From the NCBI RefSeq assembly GCF_004382825.2, contig NZ_SDQO02000004.1:124001-188000 (forward strand): a stretch of 64,000 nt of DNA, written 5' to 3'. Origin of the DNA: Corynebacterium silvaticum. Its GTDB lineage: Bacteria; Actinomycetota; Actinomycetes; Mycobacteriales; Mycobacteriaceae. Both the position numbers and the translations under genes were made by a program. Below the pieces are notes generated by a model. It searched no databases and was not told the DNA's origin. It worked only from the letters and a program-made list of their open reading frames with translations. Of the stretch, positions 53,075 to 63,356 are shown piece by piece (positions within the stretch are counted from its first letter, which is position 1; each line of letters opens with the position of its first letter).

Positions 53075-53956
53075 GTGTTACAAACGTCCGAAACTCGCCA
53101 TCAAGCCCAGACGCAGCAAGCGTCGGGGAAGTTTTTCGGCATCTCTGTGTGGTCATCGATGTCGATCCTCGCGGCAGCGTTGATCACGGGACTATTGATC
53201 ACGCTATCTACGGGTGTCATTGGCTGGCCTTTCCTAACGCTTTTTGCCATCTTTGCTATCGTCTTTACGCTGCTTACAGAACCACGAGGTCTCTTCCTCA
53301 TGGTCGCGAGCATTCCGTTGCTCTATGCCATCGCGGTCCTAGCTACCGGATGGTTCCTTGTACAAGCCAATACAGCAGATGGTGTTCCTATCCGCAGATC
53401 TCAGGTCATCACAGCGGCTTACCCGTTGACGCAGCATTTTCCGTTGCTTATCTCGGTCACTGTGGGAGCGGCGCTCATCGCTGTTGCGCGCATCGTGATC
53501 TTCCGCCGTGGGGAAAAGCGCATCACCAACGTTAAGACGAGCAACAGGATACGCCAGACCGAAGCCAACAACCGCAGCGCAGCAAGAAAAGCACGCGCTC
53601 AGGCCCAACGCAACCGCAGCGAGGCTACGGGGTCGCAAGTCACTGTCGACGAGCTCATGCGTCGTAACCGCGAACAATCCCACAAGCCACGTGCACCGCG
53701 CCCATCACTGCACGACCCGGAACAGCGCGTGCCTCGCACGTATGCGCCGCGTCCCCGATCAGCGCCTGCACAAGGCCCGATTCCCCACGCAGACCCCCGC
53801 CACCCAGGTTCCGAGCGCATGCCACAGAGAACTCAGGCACCGCAGCCCCAGCCCCGGAGGGTGGCCCCCGAGCGCCCCATGCCGGAACGCAAGCTCATCG
53901 ATCCTGAGCTATCGCGTCGCAAGACCCGGCGTTTTGACGACGATCTTTATAGCTGA
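53075..53956 (+). CDS. DUF6542-like membrane protein with long basic tail
   Basis: Four hydrophobic helices (residues about 20-145) precede a 150-residue tail rich in Arg, Pro, Gln and Ala (NRSAARKARAQAQRNRSEAT, PRPSLHDPEQRVPRTYAPRP). The position next to ychF and ispH matches the mycobacterial membrane protein Rv1111c. GTG 53075 is preferred to TTG 53057: TAAGAT at 53062-53067 is spaced so that transcription would begin on or next to this GTG, suggesting a leaderless mRNA. The function is unknown. Confidence 0.7.
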   Translation: MLQTSETRHQAQTQQASGKFFGISVWSSMSILAAALITGLLITLSTGVIGWPFLTLFAIFAIVFTLLTEPRGLFLMVASIPLLYAIAVLATGWFLVQANTADGVPIRRSQVITAAYPLTQHFPLLISVTVGAALIAVARIVIFRRGEKRITNVKTSNRIRQTEANNRSAARKARAQAQRNRSEATGSQVTVDELMRRNREQSHKPRAPRPSLHDPEQRVPRTYAPRPRSAPAQGPIPHADPRHPGSERMPQRTQAPQPQPRRVAPERPMPERKLIDPELSRRKTRRFDDDLYS

Positions 53957-53960
53957 CAAT

Positions 53961-54014
53961 AAAAATCTCTCCTCCTAGTCGCAAACAAACCTGCGACTAG
54001 GAGGAGAGATTTTT
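53961..54014. terminator. Bidirectional terminator made of inverted CTCCTAG motifs
   Basis: Perfect 23-base arms (53961-53983 and 53992-54014) surround an 8-base loop. Each arm has an A/T-run outside and a full CTCCTCCTAGTCG inside, so it can terminate both the DUF6542-like gene and ispH. The inner part is the host-wide motif in head-to-head orientation. Confidence 0.9.
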
Positions 54015-54021
54015 ATACCCT

Positions 54022-55047
54022 TTAGTCTTTGATGCGAGGCGGGCGCAGCTCGCGGGGTAGCGCGAACGTGATCTTTTCTGCCGCGGTAGTAATTTCACTG
54101 ACATCGGTGAAACCGAATGATTCGAGGTACTCCAAGACTCCCTGGACCAGAACTTCCGGCACGGATGCCCCGGAGGTCAATCCCACGGTGGTCACACCAT
54201 TGAGCCACTCGGGATCAATCTGATGAGCATAGTCCACCAAGTGTGATGCCTTGGCCCCTGCCTGTAGCGCTACCTCGACCAATCGCTTTGAATTGGACGA
54301 GTTCTGCGAGCCAACCACGATCACTAGGTCAGATTCCTCAGCAATAGCCTTGACCGCTACCTGGCGATTCTGGGTGGCGTAGCAGATGTCGTCGCTAGGA
54401 GGGTTCTGGAGGTGGCTAAACCGCTCGTGCAGCTTATTCACAATCGTCATGGTCTCATCAACAGACAACGTGGTTTGCGATAGCCAGATCAGTTTCTCAT
54501 TATCCAAAAAATCTGGAAGGGCAGCCACGCCCTCGACCCCGTCGACGAGGTGGGTGACGTCGGGAGCCTCGCCTGCAGTGCCTTCTACTTCCTCGTGGCC
54601 TTCATGCCCAACAAGGAGGATGTGGTAGCCGTCACGAGCAAAACGCTTCACTTCATTGTGAACTTTGGTCACAAGCGGGCATGTTGCGTCGAGAGTTTTC
54701 AGGCTGAGCTGGCGCGCCTCCTCGTGAACAGCAGGGCTTACGCCGTGCGCCGAGAAGACGAGGTGAGCCCCCTCGGGGGTTTCGTCGGTCTCGTCGACAA
54801 AGATGGCGCCTTTATCAGAAAGCATGTCAACCACGTAGCGGTTGTGGACGATTTCTTTACGCACGTACACGGGCGCACCGTATTTTTCCAGAGCGCGTTC
54901 AACGGTTTCTACGGCTCGGTCTACTCCGGCGCAATATCCGCGAGGAGCCGCTACTAGGACGCGCTTGTCTTCGGTTGTACCGTCGCTGTGGCTGTGACTC
55001 GCGCTGGAAGTAGTGACGTCATGTGGGCGTTGGTCGGGTGAGGTCAT
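54022..55047 (-). CDS. ispH: 4-hydroxy-3-methylbut-2-enyl diphosphate reductase
   Basis: The last enzyme of the MEP isoprenoid pathway, a 4Fe-4S reductase of 341 residues. The three cluster cysteines are in [25 protein letters not shown] and [12 protein letters not shown]. HxxxH-type motifs ([18 protein letters not shown]) and the substrate loop SQNSSNS are present. An N-terminal Ser/His-rich extension of about 25 residues precedes the domain. It is divergent from xseA. Confidence 0.96.
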   Translation of the reverse strand: MTSPDQRPHDVTTSSASHSHSDGTTEDKRVLVAAPRGYCAGVDRAVETVERALEKYGAPVYVRKEIVHNRYVVDMLSDKGAIFVDETDETPEGAHLVFSAHGVSPAVHEEARQLSLKTLDATCPLVTKVHNEVKRFARDGYHILLVGHEGHEEVEGTAGEAPDVTHLVDGVEGVAALPDFLDNEKLIWLSQTTLSVDETMTIVNKLHERFSHLQNPPSDDICYATQNRQVAVKAIAEESDLVIVVGSQNSSNSKRLVEVALQAGAKASHLVDYAHQIDPEWLNGVTTVGLTSGASVPEVLVQGVLEYLESFGFTDVSEITTAAEKITFALPRELRPPRIKD

Positions 55048-55145
55048 GACGACTAGCTTAAACTACTGCGCGATGTACCAAGGCACTGTGCCGTATGCTT
55101 TACGAGAACATATTTTTTGCAGTGAAACGAGGACGGAGGCCGTAC

Positions 55146-56387
55146 GTGGCTAGTTCGCCGAGTGCACCGGAACAAGCATGGCCGGTTCGCGAGCTCAACG
55201 CCAAGGTAAAAGGCTGGATTGAAAAGCTCGGCCACGTGTGGGTTGAAGGCCAGATCACGCAGCTCAACGTGAAGCCAAGCTGGAAATTCTCCTATATCAC
55301 GCTGCGTGACCCTGAGGCCGAGGCCAGTGTCCAGCTCACCTGCCCGACTCAACTTATCCGCTCGCTTACCACTCCTTTGTCTGACGGCGACAGAGTTGTG
55401 GTTTACGGGAAGCCCGCGTTTTATACAGGTCGCGGCTCTTTTTCCCTGTGGGTCACCGACATTCGCCCCGTAGGCATAGGAGAACTGCTTGCCCGCATCG
55501 AGCGGCTACGGCAGCAGCTCGCGCAGGAAGGGCTTTTCGACGCCGCCCTCAAACGCCCCCTCCCCTTCCTACCCAGGAACATCGGTTTGATCACTGGCCG
55601 AGGTTCCGCAGCCGAGCGAGACGTCCTTGCGGTTGCCCAATCTCGTTGGCCCGAAGTCACCTTCACGGTCAAGAACACTGCGGTTCAAGGAGCTCGCGCA
55701 GTAAGCGAAATTATCTCAGCGCTAGAGCAGCTCGACGCTGACCCCACTGTGGACGTCATCATCATTGCGCGCGGAGGCGGTTCGGTGGAGGACCTTCTGC
55801 CTTTTTCTGAGGAATCCCTCCAACGCGCGGTTGCTGCTGCCACCACTCCTGTGGTCTCTGCCATTGGGCATGAACCCGATAACCCAGTCTTAGATAACGT
55901 TGCGGATCTTCGTGCTGCAACGCCTACCGACGCCGCCAAGCGGGTGGTTCCCGATGTGATCGCAGAGCGAGAATTGATCGCAGAACTGCGCTCCCGCAGT
56001 GCTGCGGCACTGCGTAGTTGGGTGCAACGCGAGCAGCATATGATTCAAGCTTTGCGTTCCCGTCCTGTTCTCGCTGATCCTTTGTCTATGGTTCGTGTGC
56101 ACACCGATGACGTGAGCAGGATGCTCACCTCTATTCGCCGTGAGATCACCTACCAGCTCAATAATGAGCGAGCTACCGTCAGCGCTTTGCGCAACCAGGT
56201 CTCCGCGCTTGGCCCCTCTGCCACGTTGGCCCGTGGTTACGCGGTAGTCCAAGTTATTCCACGGGATGGGACACCACCAGAGGTGGTCACAACGATCAAC
56301 CAATCCCCACCCGGCAGCCAGCTGCGCATTAGGGTTGCAGATGGCTCGATCACTGCCGCAAGCATGCAGACCTCACCTGCCGATTAG
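55146..56387 (+). CDS. xseA: Exodeoxyribonuclease VII large subunit
   Basis: The 413-residue protein has an N-terminal OB fold ([20 protein letters not shown]), the catalytic core [17 protein letters not shown] and [20 protein letters not shown] long helical region follows, and the C-terminal LARGYAVVQ motif. GTG 55146 ([17 protein letters not shown]) has GGAGG 6 bases upstream, so it is preferred to the longer frame. It degrades single-stranded DNA with XseB, encoded 51 bases downstream. Confidence 0.95.
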   Translation: MASSPSAPEQAWPVRELNAKVKGWIEKLGHVWVEGQITQLNVKPSWKFSYITLRDPEAEASVQLTCPTQLIRSLTTPLSDGDRVVVYGKPAFYTGRGSFSLWVTDIRPVGIGELLARIERLRQQLAQEGLFDAALKRPLPFLPRNIGLITGRGSAAERDVLAVAQSRWPEVTFTVKNTAVQGARAVSEIISALEQLDADPTVDVIIIARGGGSVEDLLPFSEESLQRAVAAATTPVVSAIGHEPDNPVLDNVADLRAATPTDAAKRVVPDVIAERELIAELRSRSAAALRSWVQREQHMIQALRSRPVLADPLSMVRVHTDDVSRMLTSIRREITYQLNNERATVSALRNQVSALGPSATLARGYAVVQVIPRDGTPPEVVTTINQSPPGSQLRIRVADGSITAASMQTSPAD

Positions 56388-56438
56388 CTTTACGCACAAC
56401 GCTCTTATCCCAATCAACAACTAGCAAGGACAACTTTG

Positions 56439-56729
56439 ATGAATAGCGACGTGATTGGTCACGGAACCGGCGAAAACTCCTTCACTGCCGTTGAACAACT
56501 CAGCTATGAGCAAGCTCGCAACGAACTAGCTGAAATTGTTCGCATCCTGGAACTCGGTCAAATGAACCTAGACGAATCCCTCGCATACTGGGAACGTGGC
56601 GAGGCTCTTGCCAAACGATGCGAGGAACATCTCGCCGGGGCAGCACACCGCGTAGAGCAAGCTTTGGCACAAGGAACAGAAAAATCCGCCGCCGAACACA
56701 CTGCCGACGACGGAGAAGACGCCTTCTGA
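56439..56729 (+). CDS. xseB: Exodeoxyribonuclease VII small subunit
   Basis: The 96-residue protein has the XseB core [20 protein letters not shown] followed by [20 protein letters not shown]. This is a helical hairpin that binds the large subunit. The acidic C-terminus ([11 protein letters not shown]) is typical. The ATG at 56439 has AAGGA 8 bases upstream. Confidence 0.94.
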   Translation: MNSDVIGHGTGENSFTAVEQLSYEQARNELAEIVRILELGQMNLDESLAYWERGEALAKRCEEHLAGAAHRVEQALAQGTEKSAAEHTADDGEDAF

Positions 56730-56754
56730 GGGGGCGTCGTAAAGCTTTTCGTTC

Positions 56755-57330
56755 CTACTGCGTAGAAATCGGCTCTGCTTTTATAACCCGAGAGATTAAC
56801 TCATCAAAGTTTTCCTTGGGCGCAGCGCCGCTGACTAGGATGCGGGAGTCTCCCAGGTCTGCGATCCACAGCGCGCGCACTCCTTTTTCCTCGGAGGTGT
56901 ACTCCGAAACGGTGACGCCCTCTACGGTGTGAGAACCAGTTTTTTCGCGAACATGTGAGTCAAATGCTGCAGCAGCTTCCTTCTCCCCCAACCCAGTTTG
57001 TTCCAGTTGGATAAAGGAAGCCCCATTAATCACCCAACCCACAACCGGCGCAGGAGTTCCTCCCAAATCATCCCGGCGCGCGGAATTAGCCACCCACCCG
57101 GGTATCTCTCCTGGGTAACGCACTGGAAACCCCATGCTGCGGGCTTCGAGGTGAAGATACGTTTTCGCGTCGACGGCATGGATGGGGCCATTTTCCGGCG
57201 CCCCCTTGTTAAAGCTGCACATTCCGGTAAAACCAATGATAAGAGCAGCAACAAGAAGGATCACGCCAAGAGACAACACGATGTCTCTGCCGTTCTGATA
57301 AATACGAGGTTTCTCCACAGCCACGCACAA
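56755..57330 (-). CDS. DUF4245 membrane-anchored protein
   Basis: The 191-residue protein has one N-terminal helix (DIVLSLGVILLVAALIIGFTG) and an extracytoplasmic domain with FPVRYPGEIPGWVANSAR and a C-terminal ALWIADLGDSRILVSG. It matches DUF4245, which sits beside glpX throughout corynebacteria and mycobacteria. It is divergent from glpX and convergent with xseB. The role is unknown. Confidence 0.88.
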   Translation of the reverse strand: MCVAVEKPRIYQNGRDIVLSLGVILLVAALIIGFTGMCSFNKGAPENGPIHAVDAKTYLHLEARSMGFPVRYPGEIPGWVANSARRDDLGGTPAPVVGWVINGASFIQLEQTGLGEKEAAAAFDSHVREKTGSHTVEGVTVSEYTSEEKGVRALWIADLGDSRILVSGAAPKENFDELISRVIKAEPISTQ

Positions 57331-57623
57331 CAGTATGGCACGACTAAGCCACGACCGTGCGAAGAAGTCCTCTCCTAGCCGTTTCTTTTCCTCCTCCCTC
57401 CCTAGGATGGCTCCCCCTACAGCCGTAGTGCGATGTCCTTCTCACTAGTTTAATTTTGCGCGAGAGGTCACATTTCCGCACTTTCGGGTGTGCTGGTCAA
57501 CCACCGCGGGGCAAGAGGGTGCAAGAATGTATGGATATCAATAATCCCCCGCTGGGAAAACAACCGGCGAGAGACCTCGTTAAATTTCTGCAGAATATAC
57601 AGGCGCCACAGGAGGCCACCCTC

Positions 57624-58634
57624 ATGACCAACCTTCATCCAGAAATTCCAGACCGTAACCTAGCGCTTGAACTCGTGCGCGTCACCGAGGCCGCAGCTTT
57701 GGCTTCAGGGCGCTGGGTCGGTCGCGGAATGAAGAACGAAGGTGACGGCGCGGCCGTCGATGCAATGCGCAAACTCATTAATTCGGTCCAGATGCGTGGC
57801 GTCGTGGTTATCGGAGAAGGCGAAAAAGACGAGGCCCCCATGCTGTTCAACGGCGAAAACGTGGGAACTGGCGAAGGCGCTGAGGTGGATATCGCCGTAG
57901 ATCCTATCGACGGCACCACGCTGATGGCAGAGGGCCGCCCTAATTCAATCTCCGTGCTCGCAGCTGCAGAACGCGGTTCTATGTACGACCCATCCGCAGT
58001 GTTCTACATGAAGAAAATCGCCGTGGGGCCTGAGGCTGCCGGTTCCATCGACATCGAGGCTCCAGTCGCGCACAACATCAACGCCGTAGCAAAAGCAAAG
58101 AACATCGCACCCGATCAAGTGACTGTTGTGGTTCTTGACCGCCCTCGCCACGCGGACCTTATTAAGGACATCCGTGAGGCAGGCGCAAAGGTCCGGCTCA
58201 TTCGCGATGGCGACGTCGCCGGTGCCGTAGCAGCAGCCCAGGAAACCAACTCCGTGGACATCATGATGGGCACGGGTGGAACTCCCGAGGGCATCATTAC
58301 TGCATGTGCAATGAAATGTATGGGCGGAGAGATCCAAGGCATGCTCGCTCCCCGCGATGACGCCGAGGCCGACCGCGCACGTAGCGCGGGTCATGACCTC
58401 AGCCAAGTCCTCCTCACCAATGACCTAGTCAGCTCAGACAACTGCTTCTTTGTGGCAACCGGCGTGACCAATGGAGATATGCTCCGCGGCGTGAGCTACC
58501 GCGCGAACGGCGCTACCACGCGCTCCCTTGTTATGCGTTCCAAGTCTGGAACAATCCGCTACATTGAGTCTTCCCATAAATTGCAGAAGCTACAGGAATA
58601 TTCGATCGTCGATTACTCCAAAGTAACCAAGTAA
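57624..58634 (+). CDS. glpX: Fructose-1,6-bisphosphatase class II
   Basis: The 336-residue enzyme is the gluconeogenic FBPase of actinobacteria. The metal-binding motifs are [14 protein letters not shown] and [12 protein letters not shown]; the substrate region [10 protein letters not shown] follows. ATG 57624 ([16 protein letters not shown]) is chosen because AGGAGG lies 8 bases upstream; a 56-codon upstream extension has no family support. The 293-base upstream gap, shared with the DUF4245 gene, holds one TCCTAG and one CTAGGA motif. Confidence 0.95.
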   Translation: MTNLHPEIPDRNLALELVRVTEAAALASGRWVGRGMKNEGDGAAVDAMRKLINSVQMRGVVVIGEGEKDEAPMLFNGENVGTGEGAEVDIAVDPIDGTTLMAEGRPNSISVLAAAERGSMYDPSAVFYMKKIAVGPEAAGSIDIEAPVAHNINAVAKAKNIAPDQVTVVVLDRPRHADLIKDIREAGAKVRLIRDGDVAGAVAAAQETNSVDIMMGTGGTPEGIITACAMKCMGGEIQGMLAPRDDAEADRARSAGHDLSQVLLTNDLVSSDNCFFVATGVTNGDMLRGVSYRANGATTRSLVMRSKSGTIRYIESSHKLQKLQEYSIVDYSKVTK

Positions 58635-58647
58635 GTCCCCTGAATTC

Positions 58648-58685
58648 CAAGGTGGTCTAGCCCAATGTGAGGTTAGACCACCTTG
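58648..58685 (+). terminator. Rho-independent terminator of glpX
   Basis: Perfect 12-base arms (CAAGGTGGTCTA and complement) with a 14-base loop, followed by AGTTTT. Confidence 0.85.
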
Positions 58686-58895
58686 AGTTTTACCCCCGCG
58701 CTGCAGCGTTCCCGCATTGAAGTACGTCACATTACCCGCGGGCTCCATATCCTAGCCACATACGCCAGATTTTTTCGGCATACTTGTACTCGTGTGAGTA
58801 CATCGTCTTACCCTTTAGTTCCATATATCGGAGCTTATATACCGGGGCGATGTCCACGACCAAGAGAAACTTCGTATCACAAAGGTGGATCATTC

Positions 58896-60299
58896 ATGAC
58901 TGAGCAGCAGTACCGCATTGAGCACGACACCATGGGTGAAGTAAAGGTTCCGATTGATGCTCTATGGCGAGCACAGACTCAGCGCGCTGTGGAGAACTTC
59001 CCCATCTCAGGTCATGGGCTGGAATCCGCACAGATCCGCGCAATGGGATTGCTCAAAGCAGCTTGTGCACAGGTAAATAAGGATCGTGGCCTCCTCGACG
59101 CAGCACAGGCCGACGCCATCATCGCTGCGGCTAAAGAAGTTGCAGAAGGCAAACACGACGAGCAGTTCCCCATTGATGTGTTCCAGACGGGCTCTGGCAC
59201 CTCCTCCAACATGAACGCCAATGAGGTCATCGCCTCTATTGCTCACGCAGCTGGCGTTGAGGTACACCCCAACGACCATGTCAACATGGGCCAGTCATCC
59301 AACGACACGTTCCCTACGGCTACCCACGTTGCAGCCACTGAGGCTGCCGTTACTGACCTGATCCCAGGCTTGAAAGTTCTCCAGGAGTCCCTAGAGAAGA
59401 AAGCCAAGGAATGGGAAAACGTGGTTAAGTCCGGCCGCACGCACCTTATGGATGCTGTCCCCGTCACCTTGGGCCAGGAGTTCGCCGGCTATGCACACCA
59501 GATTGAAGCTGGTGTCGAGCGAGTCGAGGCTACGCTTCCGCGACTAGGAGAGCTGCCTATCGGCGGAACCGCCGTTGGCACAGGACTTAATACTCCCGCA
59601 GACTTCGGCGACAAGGTCACTGCAGAGCTCGTAAGCCTGACCGGTGTTAAAGAGCTGCGTCCTTGCGCTAACCATTTTGAGGCACAGGCAGCCCGCGATG
59701 GCCTGGTGGAATTCTCCGGCGCAATGCGCACCATCGCTGTGTCGCTGACAAAGATCGCCAACGACATCCGCTGGATGGGTTCCGGCCCACTCACCGGCCT
59801 CGGCGAGATTCACCTTCCTGACCTGCAGCCCGGCTCGTCCATCATGCCAGGCAAGGTCAACCCGGTTCTTTGCGAAACCGCTACCCAGGTGGCAGCTCAG
59901 GTTATAGGCAACGATGCCGCCGTTGCGTTCGGCGGCGCTCAGGGCGCATTCGAGCTCAACGTTTTCATCCCGATGATGGCGCGTAACGTGCTTGAGTCTT
60001 CTCGCCTCCTAGCCAACACGGCCCGTATCTTTGCTACCCGCCTGGTGGACGGAATTCAGCCGAATGAAGAGCGCATGAAGACCCTCGCAGAGTCCTCCCC
60101 CTCCATCGTGACCCCGCTCAACTCCGCCATCGGCTATGAAAACGCCGCTAAGGTCGCCAAGACCGCTTTGAAGGAAGGCAAGACCATCCGCCAGACGGTC
60201 ATTGATCTTGGCTTTGTAGATGGTGACAGCCTCACGGAAGAAGAGATGGATAAGCGTCTCGACGTCCTCGCGATGTGCAATACAGATCGTGATAAGTAG
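58896..60299 (+). CDS. fumC: Fumarate hydratase class II
   Basis: The 467-residue TCA-cycle enzyme interconverts fumarate and malate. It carries the superfamily signature [40 protein letters not shown] and the catalytic region [18 protein letters not shown] 58896 ([14 protein letters not shown]) follows an AAAGGTGG ribosome site. It is iron-independent, unlike class I fumarase. A terminator follows at once. Confidence 0.96.
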   Translation: MTEQQYRIEHDTMGEVKVPIDALWRAQTQRAVENFPISGHGLESAQIRAMGLLKAACAQVNKDRGLLDAAQADAIIAAAKEVAEGKHDEQFPIDVFQTGSGTSSNMNANEVIASIAHAAGVEVHPNDHVNMGQSSNDTFPTATHVAATEAAVTDLIPGLKVLQESLEKKAKEWENVVKSGRTHLMDAVPVTLGQEFAGYAHQIEAGVERVEATLPRLGELPIGGTAVGTGLNTPADFGDKVTAELVSLTGVKELRPCANHFEAQAARDGLVEFSGAMRTIAVSLTKIANDIRWMGSGPLTGLGEIHLPDLQPGSSIMPGKVNPVLCETATQVAAQVIGNDAAVAFGGAQGAFELNVFIPMMARNVLESSRLLANTARIFATRLVDGIQPNEERMKTLAESSPSIVTPLNSAIGYENAAKVAKTALKEGKTIRQTVIDLGFVDGDSLTEEEMDKRLDVLAMCNTDRDK

Positions 60300-60318
60300 G
60301 TAACTAGTAGCCACGCTT

Positions 60319-60356
60319 AAGAGCTGGGAAGGCATGCGGATGTCTTCCCAGCTCTT
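60319..60356 (+). terminator. Rho-independent terminator of fumC
   Basis: Perfect 13-base arms (AAGAGCTGGGAAG and complement), 12-base loop, followed by CGTCTTTTCT. Confidence 0.85.
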
Positions 60357-60427
60357 CGTCTTTTCTGGGAGAAACCTCTCCTAACGAAATTTTGCACAGA
60401 GTAAATTGTTGCACTAAGTTTATTTTT

Positions 60428-61078
60428 ATGGCGAATTATTCCGAACTCCCCCTGCGCGAGCGGAAACGCCGACAAACTTATGCAGCTATCGAGGACCACG
60501 CCACCAGGCTCGTCCTTGATCGAGGATTAGACATCGTCACAGTAGAAGACATCTGCACTGCAGTCGGCATTTCTAGACGCACCTTCTTCAACTATGTTGA
60601 TTCAAAAGACATCGCAGTATTTGGCAATACCCCTCGATCTCCCCAGCAAGAAGAGATCGCAGAGTTTCTACGCACAAAGCATGACAAACTCACCCATGCG
60701 TTAATGTCGCTAGCTCTTAATAATGCTTTTTCCGGAGAACACACAGACGCAGTGCTGCGAGCCGAACTTCTTCGACGCAGAAAAGCGATCAGCCAAAGTA
60801 ATCCAGAACATGTCAGCTGGTCAAAGCAAAAGATCACTAATTTCCAAAGAGAGCTCTCTGCGATCGTCGTAGATTATTTCACCCGCTACTCCGATGAGCG
60901 CGTGCTAGAAACACCGGCAAGCGTTGAGGCAGAAGCCATGGTTCGGATCGTTATCTCCGCGATTCTCATGGGGTACCACCAATGGGCCTCCGACGAAGCC
61001 GGAAGCTACGACGACCTAGCCCGCGCCTGTTTCCATGCCCTCGACATCCTCGTCACCTTTGCAAAGAAAAGCTCATGA
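60428..61078 (+). CDS. TetR family regulator of the adjacent MFS exporter
   Basis: The 216-residue protein has a TetR helix-turn-helix (TVEDICTAVGISRRTFFNYV, about residues 38-57). A variable ligand-binding domain with an all-helical pattern follows. It overlaps the exporter gene by 4 bases (ATGA), so it is cotranscribed and likely autoregulatory. Two TTGCAC sequences 19 bases apart lie just upstream (near 60391 and 60410); one may be the -35 element or operator half. Confidence 0.9.
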   Translation: MANYSELPLRERKRRQTYAAIEDHATRLVLDRGLDIVTVEDICTAVGISRRTFFNYVDSKDIAVFGNTPRSPQQEEIAEFLRTKHDKLTHALMSLALNNAFSGEHTDAVLRAELLRRRKAISQSNPEHVSWSKQKITNFQRELSAIVVDYFTRYSDERVLETPASVEAEAMVRIVISAILMGYHQWASDEAGSYDDLARACFHALDILVTFAKKSS

Positions 61079-62649
61079 CTCTTTCAACGACGCCCCTCGA
61101 ACACAAGCCGCAACAAGATCGCCCCATAGGGTGGATCATTGGCGCGCTCATGCTCAGCATGCTCATGGGTTCGCTCGGCCAAATGATTTTTTCCACCGCC
61201 CTACCCACAATCGTTGGCAGCCTCGGCGGCGTCAATCATATGTCATGGGTCATCACAGCTTTCCTCCTAGGGCAGACCATCGCGATGCCGCTTTTTGGAA
61301 AACTCGGCGACCTTGTGAACAGAAAGCCGCTCTTCCTTTTTGCCAACGCCCTCTTCATGGCAGGCTCGTTACTAGGAGGGTTGGCAAACTCCATGTCCGT
61401 TCTTATCGCAGCACGAGCAATCCAGGGAGTAGCCGGCGGCGCCTCAATGGTGCTATCCCAAGCCATTACCGCGGAAGTGACCTCCGCACGAGAACGCGGA
61501 AAGTATATGGGACTCATGGGGATGGTCTTCGGAGTTTCCCCCGTCCTAGGCCCAGTCATCGGAGGGTGGATTACAGACGGTCCCGGCTGGCGCTGGGGTT
61601 TATGGTTCAACCTCCCCATCGGAGCATTATCCATGACGGCGATTGCCCTATTGCACAAACTCCCCTCTAAGAAACGAGAGTTTCGTTTTGACTGGTGGGG
61701 AGCCCTCACTATGGCTTTAGCTACGACGTCTTTGGTCCTTTCCGTGACATGGGGCGGACACGACTACGCATGGACCGACCCGGTCATCATTGGGTTGCTC
61801 CTCGGGATACTCGTATTCGTCGTGTTGCTTATCTTCATAGAATTACGCGCTGCCGACCCGATCATTCCTCTTACGCTTTTTAAAAATCGGAATTTTGTTC
61901 TCACCACGGGGGCAGGATTATCAGTTGGCATTATTATGTTCGGCTCCATGGCATATCTACCCACCTATCTTCAGATGGTTCACCATATGAGTCCCACGAG
62001 GGCCGGCCTTACTATGATTTCTATGATGGGTGGGCTCATCGCAGCATCGATCACCGTGGGGAATCTGGTGGCAAAGACCGGCCGGTATAAGGTCTTTCCT
62101 CTCGCTGGACAGATCATTACCTCTATAGCGCTTGTTCTTATGGGTTCCCTTGCTGTCGACGATTCCCTGGTGCGAGTGTGCTGTTATCTTTTTGCCTTTG
62201 GCATCGGGATAGGAAGCACTATGCAAATTTTGGTGCTCATCGTCCAAAACTCCTTCCCGCTATCCGTAGTAGGAACGGCCACCGGCGCCAAAAACTTCTT
62301 CCGGCAGGTGGGAGGAGCAGTGGGGGCAGCACTCATTGGTTCCATATTCCTAGGAAACCTCAGCCACCAAATGTCGATGCACCTTCCGCCAGCGGTCGAA
62401 CGCGTAATGCGACTAGGAGGGGATCCAGACCAATTCCATGTTGTAGAAAGCAGCGGCAAACTCACCCCGGCAGCAGTCTCTTCCCTACCAGACATCATTA
62501 AAAATGCCATTGCAGTGTCCTACAATGACGCTCTGACTCCTGTTTTCCTTCTCATCGCACCGATCTCACTGATCGCGGTGGTTCTTCTTTCCCTGGTAAA
62601 AGAGAAGAAACTAGCCGAGACAATCGAAACAACGGTGTCCAAGCCCTAG
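61075..62649 (+). CDS. MFS drug exporter, DHA2 (14-TMS) family
   Basis: The 524-residue protein has about 14 helices. DHA2 motifs are visible: motif A-like LFGKLGDLVNRKPLF between helices 2 and 3, RAIQGVAGGASMVLSQA, and motif C MGMVFGVSPVLGPVIGGWIT, the antiporter signature. It is an EmrB/QacA-like proton-driven exporter; the substrate is unknown. It is translationally coupled to its TetR regulator and followed by a strong hairpin. Confidence 0.92.
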   Translation: MTLSTTPLEHKPQQDRPIGWIIGALMLSMLMGSLGQMIFSTALPTIVGSLGGVNHMSWVITAFLLGQTIAMPLFGKLGDLVNRKPLFLFANALFMAGSLLGGLANSMSVLIAARAIQGVAGGASMVLSQAITAEVTSARERGKYMGLMGMVFGVSPVLGPVIGGWITDGPGWRWGLWFNLPIGALSMTAIALLHKLPSKKREFRFDWWGALTMALATTSLVLSVTWGGHDYAWTDPVIIGLLLGILVFVVLLIFIELRAADPIIPLTLFKNRNFVLTTGAGLSVGIIMFGSMAYLPTYLQMVHHMSPTRAGLTMISMMGGLIAASITVGNLVAKTGRYKVFPLAGQIITSIALVLMGSLAVDDSLVRVCCYLFAFGIGIGSTMQILVLIVQNSFPLSVVGTATGAKNFFRQVGGAVGAALIGSIFLGNLSHQMSMHLPPAVERVMRLGGDPDQFHVVESSGKLTPAAVSSLPDIIKNAIAVSYNDALTPVFLLIAPISLIAVVLLSLVKEKKLAETIETTVSKP

Positions 62650-62675
62650 CCCCAGCTGCTTTTATAGCCCATAAC

Positions 62676-62709
62676 AAAAGGCTGCACCCACAACGAAGTG
62701 CAGCCTTTT
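62676..62709. terminator. Bidirectional terminator between MFS and GNAT genes
   Basis: Perfect 12-base arms (AAAAGGCTGCAC and complement) with a 10-base loop, T-run on the plus side and A-run on the other. Confidence 0.88.
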
Positions 62710-62716
62710 TATCGTC

Positions 62717-63277
62717 TTAGCTGAGGTCTAATGCAGCGGCAGTGTGATCATCTATTTCCGGCTTGGGAAGCAGTTTCTCCCAAATATCGGTGTCACGCCA
62801 TTGCCCCGCCATTTCGCCGTACGTCATCTTTGCCAAATGTCCTAAGGTCCCCACTTTTTCAAATCCTCGGGATTCATGTAACCGAGCAGAACCTTCATTT
62901 TCTGGGAAAATCCATGAATGAATGGACCACATTCCTAGTCCTTGGCACACGTCGATAAGCTTATCTAGGAGCGCTCCGGCAACCCCGCGTCCCCTGGCAT
63001 CCGGATGAATGTAGATCGAATCTTCCACGACCCCGCGGAATACGGAGCGTGAGGAGATGGGAGCCGCGGATACCCAACCTAGGATCTTCGAGTCGTCTTC
63101 CGCGTCTACGGCAACAAAAAGTGTCTCGGGAATCTTAGTGCCCGAGAACTTTTCCCAACTGGGTGCCTCAATTTCATAGGAGGCATGTCCAGTGTTCAAC
63201 CCGAGGAGATAGATTTGTTGAACCTGCCCAAAGTCTGTCCGACGCAATGGCCGGATATAGAAATCCTTTGTGTGCAT
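62717..63277 (-). CDS. GNAT acetyltransferase (phosphinothricin-acetyltransferase-like)
   Basis: The 186-residue protein has the GNAT order: IRPLRRTDFGQVQQIY, then ILGWVSAAP (motif D), DSIYIHPDARGRGVAGALLD (motif A with R-x-x-G-x-G/A) and NEGSARLHESRGFEKVG (motif B). YLLGLNTGHASYE near the N-terminus resembles the PAT/Pat-like subgroup that acetylates amino-group-bearing toxins or amino-acid analogues. The substrate is unknown. Confidence 0.88.
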   Translation of the reverse strand: MHTKDFYIRPLRRTDFGQVQQIYLLGLNTGHASYEIEAPSWEKFSGTKIPETLFVAVDAEDDSKILGWVSAAPISSRSVFRGVVEDSIYIHPDARGRGVAGALLDKLIDVCQGLGMWSIHSWIFPENEGSARLHESRGFEKVGTLGHLAKMTYGEMAGQWRDTDIWEKLLPKPEIDDHTAAALDLS

Positions 63278-63356
63278 GTGTTCAATTCTGTCTAATCGGG
63301 CCCTCGTTAGCCACTCGGTATGTCAGCTTCCTTAGGGATCGTGGTGCTTGGGACTC

